Source: JAAUTG01 sp964458705
GTDB lineage: Bacteria > Bacteroidota > Bacteroidia > Chitinophagales > Saprospiraceae
Direction of reading: 5' to 3'
Assembly (NCBI GenBank): GCA_964458705.1
Contig: CAYWKD010000046.1
Coordinates: 1 to 31,410 of the forward strand
Length of the DNA: 31,410 nucleotides
Shown here: in pieces, positions 7,644-16,978 of the stretch
How the letters are laid out: each line of letters begins with the position of its first letter
How positions within the stretch are numbered: the stretch's first letter is position 1
Notes under the pieces: model-generated
The model's input: the letters and a program-made list of their open reading frames with translations, nothing else
Told to the model about the DNA's origin: nothing
Database searches by the model: none
Made by a program: the position numbers and the translations under genes

Positions 7644-8981
7644 CTAATCGTGAATTAGTTGATTAATTGCATTTTCTACATTTTGATAGTCCAAACTAGA
7701 TAGGTTGGCGGTAATTTTTTTACGGATAGCACTATTCTGAAGATTTCCGAGACTACCCAGATGAGTGTGTTGAATGCTTGCTCCATCAAAATTGTAAGCT
7801 CCGGTTTCAATGGATTTTCCAACACTTTGATAGGCTTCTCGGAAAGGAACACCTTTGAGCACTTCTTGATTAACCGTCTCAACAGTGTAGAGGTATTTGT
7901 ATTTTTCGTCGTTTAGAACATCATAGTTTACTTTAATGTGTTCCAGCGAAAATGTAGTAATCGACAAGCAACTTTTGATGGTTTGAATGGCGGGAAAGGT
8001 GGATTCTTTTAGTAATTGGAAGTCTCTATGATAGCCAGAAGAAAGATTAGAAGTAATCATACTGATTTCTTGTGGCAGTGAAAGTAAGCGATTACAGTGC
8101 GCCCGAATCAGCTCGAAGACATCAGGATTTTTTTTGTGCGGCATAATACTCGATCCTGTTGTTAGCTCTTTTGGCAGTGAAATAAACGCATAATTTTGGC
8201 TACAGTAAGTGATAACATCCATGGCGAGTTTACCCAGAGTGTGAGCAACAGCGGCTAAGGCATAACTTAAAAAAAGCTCCGTTTTACCTCTGCCCATTTG
8301 TGCATGAATGACGTTGTAGTTTAGATTTTCAAAGCCCAATAATTCGGTAGTCATTTTTCTATCCAAAGGAAAGGAAGAACCATAACCCGCTGCCGAACCT
8401 AAAGGATTCTGATTAATAATTTGAAAGACACTGCTTAGTAGCTTTAAATCGTCTGCTAAAGATTCAGCATATGCAGCGAACCACAGACCGAAAGAAGACA
8501 CCATTGCTACTTGCGTGTGCGTGTAGCCCGGCATGAGTGCGTTTTTATGCTGTTCTGATTTACGGAGCAATCCTTCGGTTAGTTCGACTATCTCATTGGC
8601 AATCTCTTTAATTTCTGCTCGAAAGAATAATCGCAGATCAACAAGCACTTGATCGTTTCTGGAGCGACCGCTGTGTATTTTTTTCCCAATGTCTCCTATT
8701 GCTCTAGTCAAAAGTAGTTCGACTTGCGAATGCACATCTTCTACTCTTGCTTCTATTTCAAAATCACCTGCTAAAATTATTTGATAAATTTTCCTCAACT
8801 CACTTAGCAGCAGTTTTAGTTCTTCTTTTTCGAGCAAGCCAATGGATGCTAACATTTTGGCATGAGCCATCGAACCAATCACATCATACTGAGCGAGTTG
8901 CATATCTAGCTCTCGATCATTTCCAATTGTAAACTGTTCAATATTATCAAAAATGGAATAGTCCTTTTGCCAAAGTTTCAT
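7644..8981 (-). CDS. argH: Argininosuccinate lyase
   Basis: 445 residues (E. coli ArgH 457). It splits argininosuccinate into arginine and fumarate, the last step of arginine synthesis, in the cytoplasm as a tetramer. Signature motifs: SGRSRNDQV at 104-112, PGYTHTQ at 151-157 with the conserved His, NPLGSAAGYGSSFPLDR, and the fumarate-lyase signature TGSSIMPHKKNPD at 275-287 bearing the catalytic serine loop. The ATG at 8981 begins 16 bases after the smpB stop, so the two are probably co-transcribed. No other arginine gene is in the window, so this copy sits apart from any arg cluster on this side. Confidence 0.97.
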   Translation of the reverse strand: MKLWQKDYSIFDNIEQFTIGNDRELDMQLAQYDVIGSMAHAKMLASIGLLEKEELKLLLSELRKIYQIILAGDFEIEARVEDVHSQVELLLTRAIGDIGKKIHSGRSRNDQVLVDLRLFFRAEIKEIANEIVELTEGLLRKSEQHKNALMPGYTHTQVAMVSSFGLWFAAYAESLADDLKLLSSVFQIINQNPLGSAAGYGSSFPLDRKMTTELLGFENLNYNVIHAQMGRGKTELFLSYALAAVAHTLGKLAMDVITYCSQNYAFISLPKELTTGSSIMPHKKNPDVFELIRAHCNRLLSLPQEISMITSNLSSGYHRDFQLLKESTFPAIQTIKSCLSITTFSLEHIKVNYDVLNDEKYKYLYTVETVNQEVLKGVPFREAYQSVGKSIETGAYNFDGASIQHTHLGSLGNLQNSAIRKKITANLSSLDYQNVENAINQLIHD

Positions 8982-8997
8982 AATGCAATACAGATGA

Positions 8998-9471
8998 CTA
9001 GAGTTTGATGTTTTTCAAAGTACGGTTCATATCTCGCTTGATGTCCTTTTCTTTAATAGACTGACGTTTGTCCGCTGATTTCTTACCCGTAGCTACAACA
9101 ATCTCTAATTTAATAAATCCTCGCTCGTTCAAGTACAACCGATAGGGAACAATAGTAACGCCTTTTTCTTTTACTTTTTTTTCCATTTTTTTGAGCTCTC
9201 GCCTACGTAAAAGGAGCTTTCGAGTGCGACGTGGTTCATGGTTATTAATATTGCCAAAGTCGTACTCTTTAATGTACATACTTTGAAGAAATAACTCACC
9301 TTTGCTGAAGGAGCAATAAGCATCATTCATATTAACACTGCCTGCTCTAATTGATTTTATCTCTGTTCCTTTTAATATGATACCAGCTTCGTAGCTTTCC
9401 TCAAAAAAGTAAAGGTGCGCAGCTTTCCTATTTACGATCTCTATATTTTTCTTTTTGCTTGCTTTTGCCAT
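8998..9471 (-). CDS. smpB: SsrA-binding protein SmpB
   Basis: 157 residues, the usual size. SmpB binds tmRNA and stalled ribosomes and starts trans-translation. Typical segments are NRKAAHLYFFEESYEAGI, LKGTEIKSIRAGSVN, NNHEPRRTRKLLL, and the basic C-terminal tail KSADKRQSIKEKDIKRDM that enters the decoding site. The ATG at 9471 precedes a short lysine-rich N-terminus. First gene of a likely pair with argH. Its promoter must lie in 9472-9600, but no exact TTG/TAnnTTTG pair was found; a small inverted repeat (CGTTAA-CAAC-TTAACG) lies near 9565-9580. Confidence 0.97.
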   Translation of the reverse strand: MAKASKKKNIEIVNRKAAHLYFFEESYEAGIILKGTEIKSIRAGSVNMNDAYCSFSKGELFLQSMYIKEYDFGNINNHEPRRTRKLLLRRRELKKMEKKVKEKGVTIVPYRLYLNERGFIKLEIVVATGKKSADKRQSIKEKDIKRDMNRTLKNIKL

Positions 9472-9681
9472 CTATTTTGTCTGCTTATCGGTATAGCTAA
9501 GTATAAAACCTATCAATTCAAATTCCTTTCAATTAGCACCAACGCTTATGAGAAACAGATAGTTCGTTAACAACTTAACGTACATTAACAGATAAAAACA
9601 AAAAGTCTTGCTTTATAAGATTGTTAAATACATTAAATTGGTTTATTATTGCATTTAATTGTTTTTCAAATAAAATATAAG

Positions 9682-9715
9682 AACCTGATAATGTCTCAAA
9701 TTGCATTATCAGGTT
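9682..9715. repeat. 12-bp inverted repeat in the smpB / unknown-gene spacer
   Basis: AACCTGATAATG (9682-9693) and CATTATCAGGTT (9704-9715) pair perfectly around a 10-base loop. On the plus strand only four T follow, so it is not a convincing terminator. It ends 74 bases ahead of the ATG at 9790 and may be an RNA leader hairpin or a protein-binding site. The rest of the 318-bp spacer 9472-9789 shows no gene. Confidence 0.5.
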
Positions 9716-9789
9716 TTCATTTAGTGGCAGCGGTGGTTTTGTAATACACAAGTCCTATCCAAGAAATGCCCTAATAAAAATTGAAGCAG

Positions 9790-11190
9790 ATGTTACAAGA
9801 ATTAAAAGAGGAGTATTTGGAGCGTTTAGAACAGATTGCTCAAGAAGTTCAAGCATCAGATGAATTAGCAGTTTATTTAGATACCGAAGAAGAGGAAGAC
9901 TACAACCGACTCAAGGAGATGTACGAACCCAAGATTGCGGTGGTTCATGAAGAAGTAGCCAATAAGTTTCCTCTACAAATTATCCATTTGGAAAGATTAG
10001 TAATGCACGAGGCATTTGAAGGTCTATTTTTGCCAAAAATTTTAGGTTATTCAGTGCTTAGAGGCGAAGTGAGTGATCGGTATAAATACATCCTGCCACA
10101 GGAGCATTTTGCGGATGCACTTCGCACGATCTGTCAATCGTCGAATTTCGATATTTTGAAGCAACGCATTGGTCAGTCCATTCAGATCGGTTTTGCCCTC
10201 AGTAGCGATATTTGGATCACTAACCTAATCAATGAAGTTGAAAATAAGCGGATTCGCAATTACCTAAATGGACATAAGATACTGGAATACAGAATAGAAA
10301 AAGAAAGGAGAATAGGCTTAGTGAGGTATCAGCGTCAATTTAGAAATGACAACTATCAGACGGCTGAATTTCCAGAGACTTTATCTGAACTCAAAATTCT
10401 GTTTTCTTCTCTAAAAGAATTTTTAATCTATCGCATCAAAAAATCGTATGATAACAGCAGCCTCATCGAGCCTTTGATGAATTTTATTGAGCATGAGGAT
10501 TTTATAGGTTCTGATGAGCATTTACAAATCATAACATTAGTTGCCAATTTCTTTGCACTCGAAGAAACTCAATTTACACAGCTAAAATCTATCTTACATC
10601 AAATTAGAACAGAAAAGCCGAGTTTCCATGAAAAGTACTTTAAGTTTTTATTGGAATTACAAAACAACAAGGAAATTACGGTAGATGCTCAGGCTGATTT
10701 GAATATGGCTGCCACACTCGACAAAAGCGAGGAGGATATTCTTTCTGAATACTACAAGCTGATGGAGAGTATCCATTCCAAAGGGTACTTAAACGATCAG
10801 GTGCAAGAGGAAGTACGCATTTTTGATAGTCAACATCCTGGAACTTCCCTAGAAATCGAAGCAGTTAGACGTACCATATTCAATTATTTCAAACGCTTCA
10901 TAACAGATTTAGAGGAAACAGATTATTTAGAGTACATGGAAATCACGAAAGCTTTTGCTATTTATATGCAGATATTTGCCAATCAGCAGTTTAATCAAGA
11001 TCTCAAAGATATTTCCATGACTTACATCAAGAAATTGATGAGAAAATATACTGACAAGCGAGGAAAAGATTATCAAGATATTAAGAAATTTGTTGTTGCA
11101 ACTTTTGTAGATTTTGGCTTTTTTAAAGAAAAAGAGATAAAAGAGTTTTTCAAGACTAAAAAGAAAAGAAACAAGAAAGTGGAGGCATAG
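9790..11190 (+). CDS. Conserved-looking helical protein of unknown function
   Basis: 466 residues from the ATG at 9790; a TTG three codons earlier is the alternative start. No family was recognised. There is no signal peptide or membrane segment, so it is probably cytoplasmic. The composition is charged and helix-forming throughout: an acidic coiled-coil-like N-terminus (MLQELKEEYLERLEQIA, then DTEEEEDYNRLKEMYE) and a strongly basic tail (FFKTKKKRNKKVEA). A middle segment FALSSDIWITNLINEVENKR looks like a packed helical domain. It stands alone, transcribed away from smpB and 110 bases ahead of comEC. Codon use looks normal for the region. No function is proposed. Confidence 0.8.
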   Translation: MLQELKEEYLERLEQIAQEVQASDELAVYLDTEEEEDYNRLKEMYEPKIAVVHEEVANKFPLQIIHLERLVMHEAFEGLFLPKILGYSVLRGEVSDRYKYILPQEHFADALRTICQSSNFDILKQRIGQSIQIGFALSSDIWITNLINEVENKRIRNYLNGHKILEYRIEKERRIGLVRYQRQFRNDNYQTAEFPETLSELKILFSSLKEFLIYRIKKSYDNSSLIEPLMNFIEHEDFIGSDEHLQIITLVANFFALEETQFTQLKSILHQIRTEKPSFHEKYFKFLLELQNNKEITVDAQADLNMAATLDKSEEDILSEYYKLMESIHSKGYLNDQVQEEVRIFDSQHPGTSLEIEAVRRTIFNYFKRFITDLEETDYLEYMEITKAFAIYMQIFANQQFNQDLKDISMTYIKKLMRKYTDKRGKDYQDIKKFVVATFVDFGFFKEKEIKEFFKTKKKRNKKVEA

Positions 11191-11300
11191 AAGGCAAATT
11201 GCTGTGAACAGACTCAATTTTCGAGATGATTTTGTGCATACTTTCAATGCTTTCACACTAATAAAATGTCAACGCAGCATTCCCAGAAAAGAGAATAGGT

Positions 11301-13385
11301 ATGATAAACTGGAGGGCTTACCCTTTTGCAAGGCTTGTTGTTCCACTTATTTTAGGAATTGTAGTAGCGAGCAGTAGCTTTTCTATTCCATTATTTGCTG
11401 TTTTGATATTGGGTGCGGCAAGTAGTGTGATAGCGATTGTTACTGCTTTTGCCACTATGCCAAAAATCAACTGGGGCTTTGGTGTAGCCCTCACCCTCTT
11501 TCTGTTTTGCATTGGATTTGTTCGATCAAATCAGCATAATGAATTATCAAAAAACGATCATTTTAGAACAGCAGTAAAAGCCTCTAATCAAGTGATTGGA
11601 TGGGTAAGTAGCTTGCCTGAGCAAAACAATTGGGTTAAAGTCCGCTTGGCAGTGGAACAAATAGCTGATGAGACCAATCAGTGGAATAACTACACAGGGA
11701 ATTTGCTGCTTTACCTAGAGAAGGATTCGCTCAGCCAAGATTTGAATTATGGAGATATGTTGCTGCTCGATACTCGTATTCTGGAAGTGCCGAGTGCTAA
11801 AAATCCAAATACCTTCGACTACAAGGCTTATCTGCACTATCAAAACATTCACTATCAATGCTTTGTAAGAAGTCATCAATGGCAGTACTTGAGTGGCAAC
11901 CATGGCAACTGGGTTTGGAGCAACATTTACGCTTTCCGGATGCAACTCCTTAAAGTACTGGACAAACATCTCCTATCGGAAGACGCTTTTGCCATAGGCG
12001 CGGCACTCACATTGGGCTATCGCGCAGCGCTTTCCGAAGAAGTAGAAACAGCATACGCCAATGCTGGTGCTATTCACATATTGGCTGTTTCGGGCTTGCA
12101 TGTTGGTATTATTTACTTGATTATCAATTTTTTACTTCGAGGCTTGCCCTTTTCAAACCGCTGGGTGAATGTTACTTTATCCCTAGCAGGAATATGGTTA
12201 TTTGCATTGCTAACAGGAGCCTCCCCCTCTGTACTTCGGGCTGCAACCATGTTCAGTTTCATTGCGATAGGCAAACATATTGAGCGGCAAAATAACATCT
12301 ATAACAGTCTTGCTGCGGCTGCATTTTTTACACTGCTTTGGAATCCATATATGTTAATGCAAGTCGGTTTTCAGTTATCTTATTTGGCGGTACTAAGCAT
12401 TGTATTTTTTCAGCCCAAACTCTACTCCTTAATCTATTTCAACTACAAGGTACCTGATTACTTATGGAAAATTACGACGGTTTCCATCGCTGCTCAAATT
12501 GGAGTTTTTCCGATTTCGATGTACTATTTTCATCAATTTCCGACCTATTTTTGGCTGTCTAGCCTAGTCGTTATACCTGCGGCAGTGGTTATTCTATCAG
12601 GAGGTATTTTAATTTTTATGACCACACTCGTTCCGCTTATCAATGATGTTTTTGGTGCAATGCTCAACTTTGCTATTGAAGTGGTAAATACGATTGTTTT
12701 TGCAGTTCAAGGACTACCAATGGGCATTATTGATGGCATTTATATCGCCCCTCATGAAGTGCTGCTACTTTATGGAGCTATTGTCTCTGCCGTTTTAATC
12801 ATTTTAAAGGAGCGATTCAAATACACGCTACTGTTGTTGACCTTTGTGGCTAGCTTTCTGGTGAGTCGAGCCGTGAAAAAGACGCAGCAATACTTCCGTC
12901 AAGAAATAGTCATCTACGACTTAAACAAGGAAACGGTAATAGACTTTATGGATGGCTATCAATGCTTCAGTTTAATGTCAAGCGATACCCTATCAAAAAA
13001 CTTTGGTTTTTCCGTCATGCCTCATCGCTTGGCGAGTGGTATTCAAAATACTCAGCATTTTGAGTTCACACAGGCTACTTCACAAAAAAGGGCTAATTGG
13101 TACGTTGACTTTCCTTTTGTACAATTCTACGATAAACGCTTTGCTTTTGTCAATCATTCCAATTGGCAAATTGCGGAGCAACCTATTGCAGTTGACTACT
13201 TGGTCATAAGCGAAACGCCTAAGATTTCTATTGTACAACTAACTCGAATTTTTGACTTTCAACTGCTCATTTTCGATACCTCTAATGACTGGAAGCAAGT
13301 GCAAAGTTGGAAGGAACAGTGTCTTCAAGAAGGACTAAATTTTTATGATGTCAGAACAGCAGGAGCATGGAGATTGATTTTTTGA
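11301..13385 (+). CDS. comEC: ComEC/Rec2-type DNA-uptake channel, short form
   Basis: 694-residue polytopic inner-membrane protein. An N-terminal pair of membrane helices leads into a DUF4131-like soluble domain (about 25-190, with AKNPNTFDYKAYLHYQNIHY), then the Competence domain with the hallmark HILAVSGLHVG near residue 255 and GASPSVLRAATMF, followed by further membrane helices to about 515. ComEC passes single-stranded DNA across the inner membrane during natural transformation. The C-terminal ~170 residues sit where other ComEC proteins carry a metallo-beta-lactamase domain, but no HxHxDH metal motif is present; only an echo of the fold (DYLVISETPKISIVQL) can be seen. Assignment is firm; whether it serves DNA uptake in this organism is inferred. 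Confidence 0.9.
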   Translation: MINWRAYPFARLVVPLILGIVVASSSFSIPLFAVLILGAASSVIAIVTAFATMPKINWGFGVALTLFLFCIGFVRSNQHNELSKNDHFRTAVKASNQVIGWVSSLPEQNNWVKVRLAVEQIADETNQWNNYTGNLLLYLEKDSLSQDLNYGDMLLLDTRILEVPSAKNPNTFDYKAYLHYQNIHYQCFVRSHQWQYLSGNHGNWVWSNIYAFRMQLLKVLDKHLLSEDAFAIGAALTLGYRAALSEEVETAYANAGAIHILAVSGLHVGIIYLIINFLLRGLPFSNRWVNVTLSLAGIWLFALLTGASPSVLRAATMFSFIAIGKHIERQNNIYNSLAAAAFFTLLWNPYMLMQVGFQLSYLAVLSIVFFQPKLYSLIYFNYKVPDYLWKITTVSIAAQIGVFPISMYYFHQFPTYFWLSSLVVIPAAVVILSGGILIFMTTLVPLINDVFGAMLNFAIEVVNTIVFAVQGLPMGIIDGIYIAPHEVLLLYGAIVSAVLIILKERFKYTLLLLTFVASFLVSRAVKKTQQYFRQEIVIYDLNKETVIDFMDGYQCFSLMSSDTLSKNFGFSVMPHRLASGIQNTQHFEFTQATSQKRANWYVDFPFVQFYDKRFAFVNHSNWQIAEQPIAVDYLVISETPKISIVQLTRIFDFQLLIFDTSNDWKQVQSWKEQCLQEGLNFYDVRTAGAWRLIF

Positions 13386-13538
13386 TTATTGAATCATTAC
13401 GCAGTTCTAACAACCATTAACCAGAGCCGCTGTTTTCATTTTATAATTTCTAAGCTAAAGGCTTCTTATTTGATGTTTTTTTGCTTAAATTTATAAGGTT
13501 AAACAAAAATTTATACTACAAATAAAAATCATAAAGTT

Positions 13539-14504
13539 ATGATGCTACTTGAATCGCCATTTCTAATATTCATTGGCTTTTTCGCACTAATTATTATTTT
13601 CTCAGGCATTTTTACTGTCAAGCAACAAACCTCTGCTATGGTCGAAAGGTTCGGCAGATTTCATAGTATTCGTAGATCAGGTTTGCATTTTAAGATTCCT
13701 ATGATCGATCGCATTGTAGGTCGTCTAAATCTAAAAATACAACAGCTAGACGTTCGAGTGGAGACCAAAACGAAAGATAATGTTTTCGTAAAGCTCAATG
13801 TCTCTGTACAATACAATGTATTGCAAGATTCCATGTACGATGCTTTTTACAAATTGGAAAGTTCTACGGAACAAATCACTTCTTACGTATTCGATGTTGT
13901 GCGCGCAGAAGTGCCAAAATTAAAACTTGATGATGTTTTTGAGCGCAAAGATGATATTGCTGTTGCCGTCCGTAGAGAGCTAGAAGAAGCCATGAATGAA
14001 TATGGCTACGGAATTGTGAAAGCCTTAGTAACGGATATTGATCCAGACGTGGAAGTGAAAATAGCGATGAATAAAATTAATGCAGCCGAGCGCAAAAAAA
14101 TTGCCGCAGAGCACGAAGCCGAAGCCGAACGCATCAGAATAGTTGCTAAAGCAAGAGCAGAGGCAGAAAGTAAGCGCTTGCAAGGACAAGGTATTGCCGA
14201 TCAACGTCGTGAGATTGCAAGAGGATTGGAGGAATCCGTAGATGTATTAAACAAAGTGGGTATTAATTCACAGGAAGCATCCGCTTTGATTGTCGTAACG
14301 CAGCACTACGACACCATGCAAGCAATGGGCGAAAACTCTAATAGCAATTTAATCCTATTGCCTAATAATCCAACTGCAGGTTCTGAAATGCTTTCGCAAA
14401 TGGTTGCCTCTTTTGCTGCTTCTCAACAATTAGGAGAATCAATGAAGGAAAAAAATACGCTGGAGCTCAGAAGCGGTGAAAAGAAAAAAATAAAAGTTCA
14501 ATAA
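13539..14504 (+). CDS. SPFH/band-7 (stomatin-like) membrane protein
   Basis: 321 residues. One N-terminal membrane helix (SPFLIFIGFFALIIIFSGIF) is followed by an SPFH domain (TVKQQTSAMVERFGRFHSI, then GLHFKIPMIDR, and LDVRVETKTKDNVFVKLNV). A coiled-coil region rich in Ala, Glu and Arg lies near 185-235 (AAERKKIAAEHEAEAERIR), and a C-terminal helix carries SEMLSQMVASFAASQQL. Such proteins form large oligomeric membrane-associated scaffolds linked to quality control or microdomains. Two adjacent ATGs make the first residue uncertain. No NfeD partner lies beside it, although the two often occur together. Confidence 0.92.
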   Translation: MMLLESPFLIFIGFFALIIIFSGIFTVKQQTSAMVERFGRFHSIRRSGLHFKIPMIDRIVGRLNLKIQQLDVRVETKTKDNVFVKLNVSVQYNVLQDSMYDAFYKLESSTEQITSYVFDVVRAEVPKLKLDDVFERKDDIAVAVRRELEEAMNEYGYGIVKALVTDIDPDVEVKIAMNKINAAERKKIAAEHEAEAERIRIVAKARAEAESKRLQGQGIADQRREIARGLEESVDVLNKVGINSQEASALIVVTQHYDTMQAMGENSNSNLILLPNNPTAGSEMLSQMVASFAASQQLGESMKEKNTLELRSGEKKKIKVQ

Positions 14505-14516
14505 ATTATAAAATCA

Positions 14517-14546
14517 CGAGCAGTCAGGCATGGAACGGACTGCTCG
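14517..14546 (+). terminator. Hairpin after the SPFH gene, possible terminator
   Basis: CGAGCAGTC (14517-14525) and GACTGCTCG (14538-14546) form a 9-bp GC-rich stem with a 12-base loop, 12 bases past the stop codon. No T-run follows, so termination may be weak or Rho-assisted. Confidence 0.35.
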
Positions 14547-14650
14547 CTAGATCAATTAGGTCGTAAAAAGATTACATGAGCAACAAAGTAAGCACATCAC
14601 AATCTTAATTTTTTCGTAAACTTGCAGCAAATAAATACACTCAAGTCATT

Positions 14651-15496
14651 ATGAGCTTTGAAATGCCTGATTTTTCTAGTCCAGAGGTTTGGTTGAGCCT
14701 CCTTACCTTAACCTTCTTGGAAATCGTTCTAGGAATTGACAACATTATTTTCATTTCCATTGCATCCAATAAACTACCAGAAGATCAAAGAAAAAGAGCA
14801 ACCAATATTGGTTTGGTATTGGCAATGGCCTTTAGAGTTTTACTGTTATTCGGTATCTCCGCCCTTGTCGCTATGAGCAAACCACTTTTTTCTTTCCATT
14901 ATTCTTGGCTAGAAGGTGGGTTTTCTGGTCAAAGTTTGATCCTAGTAGCTGGCGGTGTCTTCTTACTCTACAAAAGTACGACAGAAATTAGCCATAAATT
15001 AGAAGGACATGCAAATGACGTAGCAGAAGGAAGTGAAAAAAAATATTCTACGCTCCAAAACGTCATTTTTCAAATCACACTCATCAACATCGTCTTTTCA
15101 TTTGATTCCATTCTGACAGCAGTAGGTATGACCAATGGAGTGAGTGGGGCGTTGCTTATCATGATTGTTGCAGTTGTCTTTTCCGTTGTTATCATGATGC
15201 TATTTGCGGTGCCAGTAGGTCGCTTTGTTAATGAACACCCAACGATTCAAATGCTGGGTTTAGCATTTCTAATTTTGATAGGCTTTATGCTAATTATTGA
15301 AGGAGCACATTTGGCGCATTTAAAGTTGTTCGATTCAGAAGTAGGAGCGGTGCCGAAAGGTTATCTCTACTTTGCTATTGCATTTTCATTGTTGGTAGAA
15401 TTTCTAAATATGCGTTTGCGTAAAAATATTTCGCCTGTTAAACTACACGGCTATCAAGAAAAAGCTATGCAAAAAGCGGTAGATGCAATACACTAG
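14651..15496 (+). CDS. TerC-family integral membrane protein
   Basis: 281 residues with about seven membrane helices. The N-terminal TerC signature is clear: SLLTLTFLEIVLGIDNIIFI, and the second half repeats it as NIVFSFDSILTAVGMTNGV; each half carries an acidic residue within a helix (GIDN, SFDS), as in this family. TerC proteins are linked to metal-ion (notably manganese) export and tellurite resistance; the substrate here is not determined. A partial -7 box (TAAACTTG, 14617-14624) lies 27 bases ahead of the ATG, without a good -33 element. No other ter gene is adjacent, so a housekeeping metal-export role is more likely than a tellurite cluster. Confidence 0.92.
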   Translation: MSFEMPDFSSPEVWLSLLTLTFLEIVLGIDNIIFISIASNKLPEDQRKRATNIGLVLAMAFRVLLLFGISALVAMSKPLFSFHYSWLEGGFSGQSLILVAGGVFLLYKSTTEISHKLEGHANDVAEGSEKKYSTLQNVIFQITLINIVFSFDSILTAVGMTNGVSGALLIMIVAVVFSVVIMMLFAVPVGRFVNEHPTIQMLGLAFLILIGFMLIIEGAHLAHLKLFDSEVGAVPKGYLYFAIAFSLLVEFLNMRLRKNISPVKLHGYQEKAMQKAVDAIH

Positions 15497-15629
15497 AAAG
15501 CAAATCCGGTAAGACTTGCTAGAAAGCAGTCATGGTTTAACAACTAGTAGAGAAAATAAAGCATGCGCTTTGTGATAATTTATTTTTACAGAAGCCTGAT
15601 TGATCACTTGCTAAAACTAAGGTACAACT

Positions 15630-16685
15630 ATGAAATCACTCATACCATTTTTTTTAGTCTTCTTACTTTGGAATTGTAAAACTGAGGTTCAGCAAACACC
15701 TCCGCTCACTTACACTCAACTACAAGGCAAGACAATGGGGACAACCTACAACATCACCTATGCGGGGGAAGAGAACCATCAAACTGCCATTGACTCCATT
15801 CTGCAAGTGGTGAATAGCCAAGTCAATACCTACGATCCTACTTCGACCATATCTCAGTTCAACCAATCAACAGAGGGAATTGACTTAGGAATTGAAAAGG
15901 AAGCGGTAGAAGCTGAATTGTATAAACTTAGAAAACACTTCATCATCAATTATGAGCAGGCTCGGGAAATTTACGAGAAAACCTCAGGTGGCTTCGATCC
16001 AACAGTGATGCCACTAGTAAATTACTGGGGATTTGGCTACACCCCTAAACAACCAATCACCGCAGTCGATAGTAACAAAGTAGATTCTTTACGCCAATTT
16101 ATAGGATTGGACAAGATCAGCTACAACGACACTCGACTATCGAAATCACTTCAAGGCGTGCAGCTAGATTTTAGTGCCTTAGCCAAAGGCTATGGAGTGG
16201 ATGAAGTAGGGCGTTTGTTAGAAGCAAAAGGAATAAACAACTACATGGTCGAAATCGGTGGCGAAGTCAGAGCAAGAGGTAAAAACAGTAAAAATGAATA
16301 TTGGAATATGGGTGTGAACACCCCAAAAGAAGGTGCTGCCACCAATGAACTATTCGCCGCCATTCGCCTTGATAATCAATCTATTGCTACGTCTGGGAAC
16401 TACCGCAATTTCTACGAAGTGGCAGGTGTCAAATACAGCCATACCATTAATCCTAAAACGGGATTTCCAGAACGCAATACACTACTAAGTGCTTCTGTTA
16501 TTGCCAAAGATTGTATGTTAGCAGATGCCTTGGCGACTTCTTGTATGGTGCTAGGACTAGAGAAAGCCAAGCAACTGATTGACCGCTTTGAGGAAGTGGA
16601 AGCCTATTTTATTTTTGGAACGGCAGATGGCAAAATGGATATTTACCTCACAGAAAAACTAGCCGATAAAGTCATCAAACTCTGA
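15630..16685 (+). CDS. apbE: ApbE-type FAD:protein FMN transferase lipoprotein
   Basis: 351 residues with a lipoprotein signal (FFLVFLLWNC, Cys16 the lipid site), so it sits on the periplasmic face of a membrane. Family motifs: GKTMGTTYNITY near 34-45, FDPTVMPLVNYWGFG, VQLDFSALAKGYGVDEVG, MVEIGGEVRARG, HTINPKTGFPERN and a C-terminal DALATSCMVLG. ApbE transfers FMN from FAD onto threonine of proteins such as Na+-NQR and RNF subunits or other flavoproteins. No nqr or rnf gene is in the window, so its target lies elsewhere. It stands alone between TerC and an unknown secreted protein. Confidence 0.95.
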   Translation: MKSLIPFFLVFLLWNCKTEVQQTPPLTYTQLQGKTMGTTYNITYAGEENHQTAIDSILQVVNSQVNTYDPTSTISQFNQSTEGIDLGIEKEAVEAELYKLRKHFIINYEQAREIYEKTSGGFDPTVMPLVNYWGFGYTPKQPITAVDSNKVDSLRQFIGLDKISYNDTRLSKSLQGVQLDFSALAKGYGVDEVGRLLEAKGINNYMVEIGGEVRARGKNSKNEYWNMGVNTPKEGAATNELFAAIRLDNQSIATSGNYRNFYEVAGVKYSHTINPKTGFPERNTLLSASVIAKDCMLADALATSCMVLGLEKAKQLIDRFEEVEAYFIFGTADGKMDIYLTEKLADKVIKL

Positions 16686-16785
16686 CACTACGCAAAACAA
16701 CAATAGTTAGCTATTCGACCTTGTTTTGTCTAGCATTTTTAATGCTTTTGGAGCGCTAAAAAAGAAATACAGTCTTGATTTTTTG

Positions 16786-16811
16786 GTTCTTTTTTATCAT
16801 GAAAAAAGAAC
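16786..16811. repeat. AT-rich inverted repeat downstream of apbE
   Basis: GTTCTTTTTT (16786-16795) and AAAAAAGAAC (16802-16811) pair over 10 bp with a 6-base loop. It lies 100 bases past the apbE stop. No T-run follows on the plus strand; the left arm is itself T-rich, so weak termination is possible. The rest of 16686-16978 holds no recognised gene. Confidence 0.4.
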
Positions 16812-16978
16812 AAGACCCAACAGGGCTCAACGCCTAGAAAAGTAAATTATCAAATGGCACGTAACATCACTTGCCAAATAAATTAACAGTAAAAAGATAA
16901 CATCCTATCTTTTATTACCCTAACTTTGGGGTACATCATCCAAACACATAACACTCATAGCAAAAACCCAATATCACT

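Noticed and set aside
14651..15496. Tellurite-resistance island around terC
   Set aside because: No other ter gene is present; neighbours are ordinary chromosomal genes.
16799..16837. Twelve-codon open frame starting MKKEQDP after apbE
   Set aside because: Too short, overlaps an AT-rich inverted repeat, and has no link to the gene downstream.
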